64,000 nt of DNA from Pseudomonadota bacterium (lineage in GTDB: Bacteria > Pseudomonadota > Alphaproteobacteria > Rhizobiales > Rhizobiaceae): NCBI GenBank assembly GCA_023451735.1, contig JAEXYH010000027.1, forward strand, positions 1 to 64,000. Direction: 5' to 3'. Position numbers and translations under genes: made by a program. Position 1 is the first letter of the stretch. Each line of letters starts with the position of its first letter. The notes beneath the pieces are model-generated. The model had not been told where the DNA came from, searched no databases, and saw only the letters and a list, made by a program, of their open reading frames with translations. Positions 9,303 to 18,127 of this stretch are shown here, piece after piece.

Positions 9303-9667
9303 GTCCGTCCTTTGTCAAATGCCTTGCCGAAGGCAGCGTGCCGCTCCGGAATCATTGGAATTGGTCAACCCCTACATAGAGTGTCAATGCCCGGTACTTC
9401 AAGACGGAGAGCCCGATATCCTTAACTCAGCGGGGATTGCGAGCCTGACCGCATCTGCGCTGTCGCGAATAAACCGCTTCGGCTCAATGCTGCATCCGTA
9501 ATGCCCACGGTCTTTTCTTCGCTCAAGGTAAAGCAGCGGTAAACCCTTACCGAGAAACAGGCCTTTTTGAAGAATACAGGCTTCAGCGGAGATATTCGAC
9601 GCAAACCCCACCTTAAACTTTCCGTTCTATACACGCGACATGCCGAGGTTCATCGGGGAGTATTGCG
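9303..9667. other. Divergent intergenic region clpP / diguanylate cyclase
   Basis: 365 bases between divergent genes. The left part contains the clpP promoter candidate. Overlapping minus-strand reading frames of 70 codons (about 9399-9634) have no supporting signal and I do not call them. Nothing else recognisable. Confidence 0.5.
9374..9403 (-). promoter_or_regulatory. Candidate sigma-32 (RpoH) promoter of clpP
   Basis: Minus strand: CTTGAA (9403-9398), 17 bases, TCTATGT (9380-9374). This fits the alphaproteobacterial heat-shock pattern CTTG...CyTATnT in all but one -10 position. It is about 75 bases before the clpP ATG. Overlapping TTGACA-like elements could also serve the housekeeping sigma factor. 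Confidence 0.45.
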
Positions 9668-10915
9668 TTGGATATCGTTACGGGTTTCATGATCTGGGCC
9701 GCTGAGGCGAGCACGATCGGCGTCCTTTTGTGGTCACGCTGGTTCTACGAACGCCAGCCGTTTTACTTCACCTGGGGGACCGGTTTCATTTTTCACGGCT
9801 TCGGCGTCGGCATGGTGGCGCTGCGCGGCACTTTGCCGGACTTCGTATCGATCGAGATCGCCAATGTCTTGGCGCTCGCCGGCATAGGCCTTTGGGTTGC
9901 CGGGATGATGCAATTCGACAAGCGGCGTGTAGAACCGCTCATCGCCATTCCGTCGCTGATCTTTATAGCCGGAATGCTGCTGGAACCCGTACGAACCAAT
10001 TTCAGCTATCGCGTCGCGCTTTTCCACGGCGCAGCGTCGGTCGGCTACCTGATGCTGATCGCCACAGTTCTTTGGGGCGAGAACGGCCGCTCGCAGACCC
10101 GTCGGGTTTTCGCCGCCTGCGTCGGCGTGCAGGTCCTGTCGAGCCTGATCGTTGCGGTGTTTGCGCTGATCAGCCAACCGCAATCCTTCGCGACCGGCAA
10201 CACGTCCTTCCTGCTGCTTCTGGTCGCCGCCCTGTGCTTTATCGCGGCGATCATGAGCGGCAGCAAGCTCATCAACGAGCGCAATGAAGCCGAGCTGAAA
10301 CGCCTTGCCGTCACCGATCCGCTGACCAACCTTCTCAACCGTCGCGGATTGATCGATGAATTCCATCTGCTCAAGCGAAGCCATTCAGGCGACAGCGGCT
10401 TGCTGGCGCTCATCCATCTGGATCTCGACGCATTCAAGCAGATCAACGACCTCTACGGTCATCAGGCGGGCGACGAGGTACTGGTTGCCTTCGCAAAGAT
10501 CGGCACGGCGGCACAACGGGGCCGCGGATCGTTCGGCCGCATGGGCGGCGAGGAATTCGCCTCCATCATGCATGTCGCCAACATGATCGAAGCCGCGAGT
10601 GTCGCGGAGGCAATCAGGACCACCTTGAAACATCGACCGATCACCGTCGGAGATCATCAGATTCCCGTCACCGTCAGCATCGGCATTGCGCTTGCGGACA
10701 TCCGATCCGCCAATCTCGACACCCTGCTCAGCACGGCGGACCGGGCATTGTATGTCGCCAAGACGAACGGCCGCGACCGCACGGCGGTCGGGACGGAGAA
10801 TGATGTTTCGATCGTTCCCGCCATCGATCATGCAGATACGCAGGACGCGCCGGTGCAGGCCAGCATGACGCAGCAGGTGGCAGCGCTTCGCCGTATCGTC
10901 GCGATCGGCAAGTAG
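9668..10915 (+). CDS. Membrane diguanylate cyclase (GGDEF protein)
   Basis: 415 residues. The TTG start at 9668 has GGGGAG upstream. The first ~200 residues hold about six to seven hydrophobic segments (for example VLALAGIGLWVAGMM, FLLLLVAALCFIAAIM), resembling small membrane-sensor modules. A GGDEF domain follows (VTDPLTNLLNRRGL...DLDAFKQINDLYGHQAGDEVL) with active-site motif GGEEF at 293-297, so it should make cyclic-di-GMP. The product-inhibition RxxD site expected five residues before GGEEF reads RGRG, so feedback inhibition is probably lost. The ligand of the membrane part is unknown. Monocistronic on the plus strand. Confidence 0.88.
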   Translation: MDIVTGFMIWAAEASTIGVLLWSRWFYERQPFYFTWGTGFIFHGFGVGMVALRGTLPDFVSIEIANVLALAGIGLWVAGMMQFDKRRVEPLIAIPSLIFIAGMLLEPVRTNFSYRVALFHGAASVGYLMLIATVLWGENGRSQTRRVFAACVGVQVLSSLIVAVFALISQPQSFATGNTSFLLLLVAALCFIAAIMSGSKLINERNEAELKRLAVTDPLTNLLNRRGLIDEFHLLKRSHSGDSGLLALIHLDLDAFKQINDLYGHQAGDEVLVAFAKIGTAAQRGRGSFGRMGGEEFASIMHVANMIEAASVAEAIRTTLKHRPITVGDHQIPVTVSIGIALADIRSANLDTLLSTADRALYVAKTNGRDRTAVGTENDVSIVPAIDHADTQDAPVQASMTQQVAALRRIVAIGK

Positions 10916-11016
10916 GCATCACGCATTCAAGGCGACGGTTGCTTTTTCGTCCAGCCCCTTGCCTTCGCTTCCCGGATCACCAAATCCCTCCGAAAATGAA
11001 ACCGAGAGGGTGGGAC

Positions 11017-12774
11017 ATGGCGAAGACACTTTACGGGGCTGTGGTCATCAGCCTGCTATCGATTTCATCCGCCTCGGCGCAGCAGGCTTCCGACACGGTC
11101 GCACCCGAACGCGCGACAGGCACGACCGGCGCCAGCCGGGTAGAGGCCCGTGACTTCATGGTCGCGGCGGCCAATCCGTTGGCCGCGCAGGCTGGCCGGG
11201 ATATTCTGGCCAGCGGCGGCAATGCGATCGACGCCATGGTGGCCGTGCAGGCCGTGCTCGGTCTCGTCGAGCCACAGAGCTCCGGCCTCGGTGGTGGCGC
11301 TTTTCTTGTCTATTACGATGCCGAAGCGAAGCGGCTGACGACATTCGACGCACGGGAAACCGCGCCGATGGAAGCGACACCCAAGTTGTTTCTCGATGAT
11401 GCCGGCAAACCGCTGAAGTTCATGGATGCCGTCGTCGGAGGCCGTTCGGTCGGCACGCCCGGCACTGTTCGATTGCTCGAGGATGTTCAGACACGCTACG
11501 GCAACAAGAGTTGGCCAACGCTCTGGAAACCTGCAGCCGCACTTGCCCGCGACGGGTTTGCGGTGTCGCCTCGTCTCGCATCGCTGATTGCCGCGGAAGG
11601 TGATGCGCTGAAACGGTATGAAGGCGCGAGAACCTATTTCTTCGATCAGTCCGGCGCGCCGCTGAAGGCTGGGCATATCCTGAAGAACGCCGACTATGCC
11701 GAAACGGCCGAGGCGATTGCGACGGGCGGTGCGGACGCCTTTTATCGCGGCCCGATCGCTGAGGACATCGTCAAGACGGTCCGTGGCGCACGCGACAATC
11801 CCGGCGTCCTTTCACCGATCGACCTTGCCACCTATCACATAAAGGAACGCAAGCCCGTTTGCTTCTCCTATCGTGCGCTCGACATCTGCGGCATGGGACC
11901 GCCGTCCTCGGGCGGCATTGCGATCAGCCAGATGCTGGGCATGACCGAGAATTTCGACCTCAAGGCGCTTGGGCCGGAGAATGTCGAAAGCTGGCGGATT
12001 ATCGGCGACGCACAGCGGCTGGCCTTCGCCGACCGCGAGCGCTACGTGGCGGATACGGATTTCCAACCGCTGCCGATCAAGGGGCTGCTCGACAAGACCT
12101 ATCTCGGCGAACGCGCGAAACTTCTCGACGGCGATAAGGCGCTTGCCAAGGACTCGGTCAAGGCGGGCGAGCCGGAATGGGATCATGCCATGATGCTGCT
12201 TGGTAAGGATGCGGCAATCGAACTGCCGTCCACCAGCCATTTCGTCATCGTCGACAAGCAAGGCAACGTGGTGTCTATGACCACCACGATCGAAAACGGT
12301 TTCGGATCGCGTCTGATGACGCACGGTTTCCTGCTCAACAACGAGTTGACCGATTTTTCCTTCAAGACCCATGATGGCGCGTTTGCAGTTGCCAACCGCG
12401 TGGAGCCCGGCAAGCGGCCGCGCTCCTCCATGGCGCCGACTATCGTGATGAAGGACGGTAAGCCGCTGCTTGCCATCGGCTCGCCGGGCGGCAGTCAGAT
12501 CATCGGTTATGTGGCGCAGGCGCTGATCGCCTATATCGACTGGGGAATGCCGGTCGAACAGATCGTCGCCCAGCCGCATCTGATCAACCGTTTTGGCACC
12601 TATGACATCGAAGCAGGAACGACGGCCGAGAAATTCGCGGAGCCTCTGAAAGCTCTGGGCTATGAAGTGAAGCCGGGCGAAATGAATTCCGGCCTGCATG
12701 CGATCGATATCACGGAAAGCGGGCTCGTCGGCAGCGCCGATCCACGCCGCGAGGGTATTGCGATCGGCGAATAG
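11017..12774 (+). CDS. ggt: Gamma-glutamyltransferase (periplasmic)
   Basis: 585 residues from the ATG at 11017 (purine-rich GAGAGGGTGGGA upstream; signal peptide MAKTLYGAVVISLLSISSASA). In-frame upstream ATGs at 10939 and 10996 give an unlikely N-terminus. The sequence has the GGT core (NPLAAQAGRDILASGGNAID, SSGLGGGAFLVYYD) and the autoprocessing site: the Thr in LPSTSHFVIVD (Thr406) becomes the N-terminal nucleophile of the small subunit. SPGGSQIIGYV is the substrate-binding glycine loop. It hydrolyses or transfers gamma-glutamyl groups from glutathione in the periplasm. Lies between the GGDEF gene and the P450. Confidence 0.95.
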   Translation: MAKTLYGAVVISLLSISSASAQQASDTVAPERATGTTGASRVEARDFMVAAANPLAAQAGRDILASGGNAIDAMVAVQAVLGLVEPQSSGLGGGAFLVYYDAEAKRLTTFDARETAPMEATPKLFLDDAGKPLKFMDAVVGGRSVGTPGTVRLLEDVQTRYGNKSWPTLWKPAAALARDGFAVSPRLASLIAAEGDALKRYEGARTYFFDQSGAPLKAGHILKNADYAETAEAIATGGADAFYRGPIAEDIVKTVRGARDNPGVLSPIDLATYHIKERKPVCFSYRALDICGMGPPSSGGIAISQMLGMTENFDLKALGPENVESWRIIGDAQRLAFADRERYVADTDFQPLPIKGLLDKTYLGERAKLLDGDKALAKDSVKAGEPEWDHAMMLLGKDAAIELPSTSHFVIVDKQGNVVSMTTTIENGFGSRLMTHGFLLNNELTDFSFKTHDGAFAVANRVEPGKRPRSSMAPTIVMKDGKPLLAIGSPGGSQIIGYVAQALIAYIDWGMPVEQIVAQPHLINRFGTYDIEAGTTAEKFAEPLKALGYEVKPGEMNSGLHAIDITESGLVGSADPRREGIAIGE

Positions 12775-12822
12775 AACCGCAGATGAACCGGATTGCGTTG
12801 CGCCGGATGAGTGCGCTACGCA

Positions 12823-14076
12823 ATGGAAATGATCCCGTTTCCAGACTTTCTCCGCATCGATCCCGTCGCACGCCGCGTCTCGCTTGATGGCCGCAATCCG
12901 GCCTTCTACAGCGATCCGAACCGTGTCTACGCACTACTGCACCAGCACTGTCCTACCTTTTACTGGGAAGAGCAGAAGCAATGGTTCCTTACCGGATATG
13001 ACCACGTGAACACGCTTCTGCGTGACCGGCGCTTTGGTCGGCAAATCCTGCATGTGGCAAGCCGTGAAGAACTCGGCCTGCCGGAGCCTGAGGCTCATCT
13101 TGCCAATTTCGATCTTGCAGAGCGACATTCGCTGCTGGAGATCGAACCGCCCGAACATACGCGGTTACGCACACTGGTGAACCGCGCCTTCGTTTCGCGC
13201 CATATCGAAAGGTTGAGGCCGGAGATCGCCGGTCTCGCCGAAAAGCTGATCGACGGCTTTGAGGGAGACGGAGAGACCGAATTGCTCTCTTCCTTCGCAG
13301 ACATCATTCCGGTGACGATGATCGCACGGATGATCGGCATTCCCGACGAGATGGGGCCGCAGCTTCTCAAATGGAGCCATGCCTATGTCGGCATGTATAT
13401 GTTCAAACGCTCACAAGAGGACGAACATGCAGCCGATCGGGCTGCCCAGGAATTTGCCGATTATGTGAAAAAGCTGATCGCCGAGCGTCGCTTGGCGCCG
13501 CGGGAAGACCTCATCAGCCACATGATCCATACGGAACACAAGGGCCAGCATCTCACCGATGACGAACTGGTCTCGACCACGATCGTGCTGCTCAATGCCG
13601 GTCACGAAGCGACTGTGCATCAGATCGGCAACTCAGTGCGCGTGATTTTGGAAAGCGGTCTTTCACCGGCGGATCTTTTTCGCGATGAGACGGCAACGGA
13701 GCGGACGGTCGAGGAGACGCTGCGGATCTGTGCGCCGGTCCATATCTTTCAGCGCTGGGCGCTGGAGGATGTCGAAATCGATGGCGTCTCGCTGACACGC
13801 GGCGACAAGGTAAGCCTCATTCTCGCCGCGGCCAATCTCGATCCACTCAAATTCTCCGACCCGCTGATCTTCAGGCCAGAGCGACAGGAGGCCCCCAATC
13901 TCTCCTTCGGCGCAGGCATTCATTTCTGCATCGGCGCGCCTCTCGCCAGACTTGAGCTCAATATAGTATTGCCGATCCTCTTCCGCCGCTTGCCGCACTT
14001 GCGGCTGAAGGACACGTCGGCAGTCAAGGACGTCTATCATTTCCACGGGCTGGAGCGACTCGACCTCAGCTGGTGA
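12823..14076 (+). CDS. Cytochrome P450 (soluble bacterial class)
   Basis: About 417 residues. The heme-binding motif is FGAGIHFCIGAPLARLE with Cys369 as ligand; the I-helix oxygen-binding motif is LLNAGHEATVHQ (AGxEA rather than AGxET), and the K-helix ExxR is EETLR. It resembles the CYP family often annotated as a monooxygenase in rhizobia. Substrate unknown, and no ferredoxin or reductase gene is adjacent, so electron partners must be elsewhere. ATG 12823 is chosen over a GTG at 12811 because the GGATGAG purine stretch (12804-12810) abuts the GTG but is 12 bases from the ATG. It follows ggt by about 50 bases and could be co-transcribed. Confidence 0.92.
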   Translation: MEMIPFPDFLRIDPVARRVSLDGRNPAFYSDPNRVYALLHQHCPTFYWEEQKQWFLTGYDHVNTLLRDRRFGRQILHVASREELGLPEPEAHLANFDLAERHSLLEIEPPEHTRLRTLVNRAFVSRHIERLRPEIAGLAEKLIDGFEGDGETELLSSFADIIPVTMIARMIGIPDEMGPQLLKWSHAYVGMYMFKRSQEDEHAADRAAQEFADYVKKLIAERRLAPREDLISHMIHTEHKGQHLTDDELVSTTIVLLNAGHEATVHQIGNSVRVILESGLSPADLFRDETATERTVEETLRICAPVHIFQRWALEDVEIDGVSLTRGDKVSLILAAANLDPLKFSDPLIFRPERQEAPNLSFGAGIHFCIGAPLARLELNIVLPILFRRLPHLRLKDTSAVKDVYHFHGLERLDLSW

Positions 14077-14191
14077 GGTCGCTTTCGTTATCGCGGCGAC
14101 AGTACGCCACATCGAAAACACATGGCTCTTATGCAATCTGTTCGATTGTTTAGCGGAAACAGTACCCTATAGTACGGTTGAGGGAGGATCG

Positions 14192-14629
14192 TTGAACAGG
14201 ACCCCTTCCGTGACCAAGCGCAAGACAGCCATTCTCCTGCACAAGAGCCTTCATGGCAGCCGCCTCGCACAGGTGGCGCTGATCGTGATTCTGTGGCTTG
14301 CCGGCGAAGCTGTGTCGCGCAGCACCGGCATACCGGTCCCTGGCAGCGTACTCGGCCTGTTCGGCCTCCTCTATTTGCTCGTCACCGGCACGATCCGTCT
14401 TTCGACCATGCGGCGCGGCGCCTACTTTCTGTTGGCAGACATGCTGCTTTTCTTCGTTCCCGCAGTGCTCGCGGTTCTCGACCATTCCGAATTTCTCGGC
14501 CTGGTGGGACTGAAGGTGCTCGCCGTCATTCTCGCGGGAACGCTGGTAGTCATGTGCGTGACAGCTCTGGCGGTCGATCTCGGTTACCGGCTGATGCTCC
14601 GCCTGGAGAACCGCCATGCCGTCTCGTGA
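14192..14629 (+). CDS. lrgA: LrgA/CidA family membrane protein
   Basis: 145 residues with four hydrophobic segments and the family hallmark GIPVPGSVLGLFGLLYLL, followed by AYFLLADMLLFFVPAVLAV. The TTG start at 14192 is supported by AGGGAGG eight bases upstream. LrgA/CidA proteins were described as holin-like; together with LrgB they now look like pyruvate or glycolate-type carboxylate carriers in several organisms. Overlaps lrgB by 14 bases, implying translational coupling. Confidence 0.88.
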   Translation: MNRTPSVTKRKTAILLHKSLHGSRLAQVALIVILWLAGEAVSRSTGIPVPGSVLGLFGLLYLLVTGTIRLSTMRRGAYFLLADMLLFFVPAVLAVLDHSEFLGLVGLKVLAVILAGTLVVMCVTALAVDLGYRLMLRLENRHAVS

Positions 14630-15314
14630 GACGATCCTGATCACCGCCTTCTGGTCGGCGGCGACGATCGCGATCTACCTTCTTTCGAAGCATACCTATC
14701 GCCGCTGGCCGGCATTGTGGTCATCTCCCATGGTGCTGACGCCGGTTCTGCTTGCGGGCCTGGCGCTTTCGCTTCACACGACCTACAGCGAATATATCGG
14801 TGCAACCCGCTGGCTGATGGTCATTCTCGGCCCGGTTACGGTCGCCTTCGCAATCCCGATCTTTGAACAGCGGGCGATGATCAAGCGCTATTGGCCGGTG
14901 CTGGTCTTCGGCATCGTCATCGGTAGCGGAACGGCGATTCTCACAGCCTGGGCCCTGGCCAGCCTGCTTTCCATCGACGGCGCGTTGCGCCTCAGCCTGC
15001 TGCCGCGCTCGATCAGCACGCCGTTCGCCATGTCGATCTCGGAAAATATCGGCGGCGTGCCTGATCTCACCGCTCTCTTCGTGGTGATGACCGGCGTGCT
15101 GGGCGCCACGCTCGGCGAAAACCTGCTACGCGTTCTTCCGATCAAATCCTCGCTCGCCCGAGGCGCCCTGTTCGGCATGGGAGCGCATGGGGTCGGCGTC
15201 GCCAAGGCAAACCAGATCGGCGCCGAGGAAGGTTCGGTCGCCGGGCTGGTCATGGTACTCGTCGGCCTGGTCAACGTGCTCGCCGCGCCGCTTCTCGCCT
15301 ACATCCTGCGCTAA
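14616..15314 (+). CDS. lrgB: LrgB family membrane protein
   Basis: 232 residues with about seven hydrophobic segments. Conserved LrgB motifs are present: SLLPRSISTPFAMSISENIGG, then VMTGVLGATLGENLL and ALFGMGAHGVGVAKA. It forms the partner of LrgA in the membrane, possibly a small-carboxylate transporter (family knowledge, not visible here). Its ATG lies inside the end of lrgA. The stop overlaps by four bases the stop of the convergent SDR gene, so no separate terminator exists between them. Confidence 0.9.
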   Translation: MPSRETILITAFWSAATIAIYLLSKHTYRRWPALWSSPMVLTPVLLAGLALSLHTTYSEYIGATRWLMVILGPVTVAFAIPIFEQRAMIKRYWPVLVFGIVIGSGTAILTAWALASLLSIDGALRLSLLPRSISTPFAMSISENIGGVPDLTALFVVMTGVLGATLGENLLRVLPIKSSLARGALFGMGAHGVGVAKANQIGAEEGSVAGLVMVLVGLVNVLAAPLLAYILR

Positions 15315-16108
15315 GCCTCAAGCCCATAACGGGCAGCTGGCTTGCGTAGGGAAAGATTGGGTCGAAGCGCATTTCTCGCCGTCAGGAACGTCTCGTAGAG
15401 ATTATAATCAGACAAAGACGGCATCGTCACGAGTTCCCCCTGGTCCAACCCGGCCAGGGCCGCATCGACCAGATCACCGACATCCATCACAACCTCCGGG
15501 TCCAGCTTATCCATGGAACCTCCAACGCGATCGAAGATTTCCGTCCGCGTATAGCCGGGAAGAACGGCCTGCACCTGCACACCAGTCTCCTTCAGGTCCG
15601 TCGCGAGCGATTCCGTCAATGCGAGGACAAAGGCCTTGCTGGCGGCGTAGGTGCCATGAAAGAATGGAGCGGCCATGGCCACGGCGGAGGCGATATTGAC
15701 GATCGCACCCCTGTTTCTCGCTGCAAAAACCCGGGCTGCAGCGACGGCCAGACGATTGGCCGCGCCGACATTGATATCGACGATGCGGTCCAGGTAATCG
15801 GGATCGGAGGCCAGAAGCGGACCGGCAGGCCCGATGCCGGCATTATTGACGAAAAGCGTGATCGCTTCATTCTTTCGGAGCTTCTCCTCTACTGTCTGGA
15901 CGTCCACGCGGTCGCTGAGGTCGGCGCGAAGGATATCGGCGTCGACGCCGTAGGCAGCCTTGAGCTTCCCGGCCAGTTGCTCGAGGCGCTCGGCGTCACG
16001 CGCAACGAGGATGAGGTCATAACCACGGCGGGCGAGCCGATCGGCATAAGTGGCGCCGATGCCCGAAGACGCGCCGGTTACGAGTGCAGTTCCACGCTGG
16101 GATGTCAT
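15311..16108 (-). CDS. Short-chain dehydrogenase/reductase (DltE/YqjQ-like)
   Basis: 265 residues of classical SDR fold. Cofactor loop TGASSGIGATYA near residues 11-22, acidic/basic pair after beta-2 (VARDAER) suggesting NADP(H), NNAG motif (FVNNAGIGPAG), catalytic Ser in NIASAVA and YxxxK as YAASK. The longer C-terminal part (YTRTEIFDRVGGSMDKLDPEVV...) is typical of the DltE/SadH-like subgroup. Substrate unknown. It is divergent from a MarR regulator 148 bases away, which probably controls it. Confidence 0.88.
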   Translation of the reverse strand: MTSQRGTALVTGASSGIGATYADRLARRGYDLILVARDAERLEQLAGKLKAAYGVDADILRADLSDRVDVQTVEEKLRKNEAITLFVNNAGIGPAGPLLASDPDYLDRIVDINVGAANRLAVAAARVFAARNRGAIVNIASAVAMAAPFFHGTYAASKAFVLALTESLATDLKETGVQVQAVLPGYTRTEIFDRVGGSMDKLDPEVVMDVGDLVDAALAGLDQGELVTMPSLSDYNLYETFLTARNALRPNLSLRKPAARYGLEA

Positions 16109-16256
16109 GACAAATCTCCTGTCTGAAGATGATGGAATTTACAGGTATATGCCACTATATTTGTGATGCAGGTACGCCGCGCAAGTAGTCGCGGATAATT
16201 TAATTCCGGCACACTGAAAGCCGGCGGCAGTCTTGCAGCCGGCGGCAAGTGCTGTG

Positions 16257-16742
16257 ATGAAGGATAGCATGACGAAGAACGAAGACAGTATCTGGATGCA
16301 TTGCAGCAGCAGCTCCGTCCGCAGGGCATCACGCCAGCTCGGGCAGCTTTACGACAATGCGATGGGACTGACCGATCTGCGCGGCACGCAATTTTCGCTG
16401 CTGACGCAGATCAGATACCTCAATGAGCCGACGCAGAAGACACTGGCCCAAGTCATGGTGATGGATTTGTCGGCTCTGGGCCACACGCTGAAGCCGCTCA
16501 TCCGCGACGGGCTGGTCGAGCTCGTTCCGGACGACAAGGACCGGCGTGCCAAGCGCGTGCGGCTAACCCCCGCCGGCAATGCAAGACAGACAGAACTCGT
16601 GGCCAGCTGGCAGGAAGCGCAAAGGCGCTTCGACGAGGTGCTTGGAGTGGAAAAATCGGCCGAGCTTCGCCGAACCCTCGCCTTCATCGCATCCGAAGAA
16701 TTTGCAGAAGCTTACGCGGCCGCGGCTAGGAAAGACGACTGA
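16257..16742 (+). CDS. MarR family transcriptional regulator
   Basis: About 161 residues; winged helix with a recognition region (TLAQVMVMDLSALGHTLKPLIRDGLVEL) and wing (DDKDRRAKRVRLTPAG). The start is uncertain: ATG 16257, or ATG 16269 preceded closely by AAGGA; a TTG at 16233 is less likely. It diverges from the SDR gene, the usual arrangement for a MarR repressor and its target. The Cys in WMHCSSSS near the N-terminus could be redox-sensitive as in some MarR-type sensors, but that is speculation. A 10-base direct repeat GCCGGCGGCA (16220 and 16238) lies just upstream. Confidence 0.85.
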   Translation: MKDSMTKNEDSIWMHCSSSSVRRASRQLGQLYDNAMGLTDLRGTQFSLLTQIRYLNEPTQKTLAQVMVMDLSALGHTLKPLIRDGLVELVPDDKDRRAKRVRLTPAGNARQTELVASWQEAQRRFDEVLGVEKSAELRRTLAFIASEEFAEAYAAAARKDD

Positions 16743-16766
16743 GGGCCGTCTTCCATATGCCCGGGA

Positions 16767-17006
16767 TTACAGCCAGCTGCGGCTGTCGGAACCGGCTTGG
16801 CAGCCATAGGGCGGCAGAACGTTGCCGAACGTGGTATGCAGCTTGTCGCAACCCCATTTGCGGATCGGCGTCGGAAGGCGGCTGTTGATCTCGATGCCGA
16901 CCTCGTCATAGGGGCTGTCGCTGTTGCTGACATAACGATACCAGCGGAAACCGGCGACAACAGATATGGCAATGACGACGGTCAGAAGAAGTTTTAGAAT
17001 TCGCAT
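16767..17006 (-). CDS. Small membrane-anchored protein, unknown function
   Basis: 79 residues from the ATG at 17006. A single N-terminal hydrophobic segment (LKLLLTVVIAISVVAGFRWY) could be a membrane anchor or uncleaved signal. The rest is a compact soluble part containing two cysteines (KWGCDKLH and PPYGCQAG) that could pair in the periplasm. I recognise no domain. Coding status is supported by the clear membrane segment, the balanced sequence and the fit between neighbours; no strong ribosome site is visible. Convergent with the MarR gene. Confidence 0.6.
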   Translation of the reverse strand: MRILKLLLTVVIAISVVAGFRWYRYVSNSDSPYDEVGIEINSRLPTPIRKWGCDKLHTTFGNVLPPYGCQAGSDSRSWL

Positions 17007-17109
17007 TGGAGTATCCGGGCTGTTATAAATACGACGCGGACTTAACCCGGACGAATGCCGACCGGCACCCCTTTGGGAAGACTTTCCCCAGATCCTGACC
17101 ATTCAGCGA

Positions 17110-17454
17110 CTAAAGCCGGATGACGTAGTCCTTGCGAGTCGTTTCAACGACTTCCCAGGTTCCCTTGAAGCCGGGCCTGAGGATCATCCGGGCACCGGCA
17201 CGCAGATGAGCGGGCTCGCCGCCCTCTTCCGTGACGATCGAATGACCGGAAAGAATGTGGAAATACTCCCACTCTTCGTAAACGATCCGCCACTTTCCGG
17301 GTGTTGCCTCCCAAACGCCTGCATAAATCCCGCCATCGGCCTCTTCGACATTCCAGGTGCGGAATTTCGGACTACCTTCAACGATGCGGTCAGGTGCCGG
17401 CGTCCCCTCTTCCGGTTCGATGACAGAAAGGTCGAATGTCGTAAAGGTCTGCAT
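17110..17454 (-). CDS. Cupin domain protein (EutQ/DUF861-like)
   Basis: 114 residues forming a single small cupin. Motifs typical of Cupin_3: GVWEATPGKWRI, EEWEYFHILSGHSIVTEEGG, and LRAGARMILRPGFKGTWEVVE. These proteins bind a metal or small ligand in a beta-barrel; the function here is unknown. It lies 38 bases downstream of the TetR gene on the same strand and is probably co-transcribed with it. Confidence 0.82.
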   Translation of the reverse strand: MQTFTTFDLSVIEPEEGTPAPDRIVEGSPKFRTWNVEEADGGIYAGVWEATPGKWRIVYEEWEYFHILSGHSIVTEEGGEPAHLRAGARMILRPGFKGTWEVVETTRKDYVIRL

Positions 17455-17492
17455 CGCCGGTCCTCTTTCGGGGAAAATGCCTCTTCATTACC

Positions 17493-18116
17493 TTACGCGG
17501 TCTTTTCCAGATAGCTGGAAAGCCCACCCGCAGCTATGGCTGCCATGATACGCAACTGCTCTGTCGGCATGCCGTTGCGGGCGCTGGCCGACAGGCCGGC
17601 AAATGACATCATTACATAATCGGCAGCGAGATCCGCATTCTTCCGATCAAGGACGTCAATCTTCTGACGAATGTAGGCCCGGCTTGCCTCCATTCGTGCG
17701 CGCGCTTTCTCCCCCGCCTGCTGATCGGCCGTGCCTCGCGCACCCTCGATCACCATGCAGCCACAAGGACCGCCGCAGGCGTAGGCTTCCGCGGCATAAC
17801 GCAGGAGTTTTGCTACTCCATCTTGCAAAGGCGTACCGGGGGCAAGCGCAGTATCGACATCCAGCCCTTCGGTCTTTTCGTAACGCCGCAGGACTTCATC
17901 ATAGAGCTCGAGTTTGCTTGAAAAAGCCGCGTAGAAACTCGGAGGGTTGATGCCGAGCGCTTGCGTCAGATCCGCGACGCTCAATGCATCATAGCCCTTG
18001 GCATGAAACAGGACCTGCGCCTTCGCCAAGGCCTCGTCCCGGTCAAAAGCACGGGGCCGTCCACGCCTAGCAGTTATTTTTGTATTACTCACTACAAAAT
18101 CCTTGACGCCGTTCAT
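17493..18116 (-). CDS. bdcR: TetR family regulator, BdcR-like
   Basis: Up to 207 residues. The N-terminal helix-turn-helix (FHAKGYDALSVADLTQALGI, then NPPSFYAAFSSKLELYDEVL) is strikingly close to E. coli BdcR as I recall it, as is the C-terminal part GGPCGCMVIEGARG...SGLSASARNG. It diverges from a BdcA-like SDR, the same arrangement as bdcR/bdcA in E. coli, so it is probably a repressor of that gene and of itself. Start is ATG 18116 or GTG 18092; with the ATG, one operator-like site lies inside the first codons. The cupin gene follows in the same direction. Confidence 0.85.
   Translation of the reverse strand: MNGVKDFVVSNTKITARRGRPRAFDRDEALAKAQVLFHAKGYDALSVADLTQALGINPPSFYAAFSSKLELYDEVLRRYEKTEGLDVDTALAPGTPLQDGVAKLLRYAAEAYACGGPCGCMVIEGARGTADQQAGEKARARMEASRAYIRQKIDVLDRKNADLAADYVMMSFAGLSASARNGMPTEQLRIMAAIAAGGLSSYLEKTA
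18081..18096. promoter_or_regulatory. Operator-like site 1 for the BdcR-like repressor
   Basis: TGTATTACTCACTACA: dyad TGTA-N8-TACA. It matches site 2 at 14 of 16 positions, 47 bases away in the same orientation, between or at the start of the divergent tetR and SDR genes. Confidence 0.6.
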
Positions 18117-18127
18117 CTGCCCATTTA

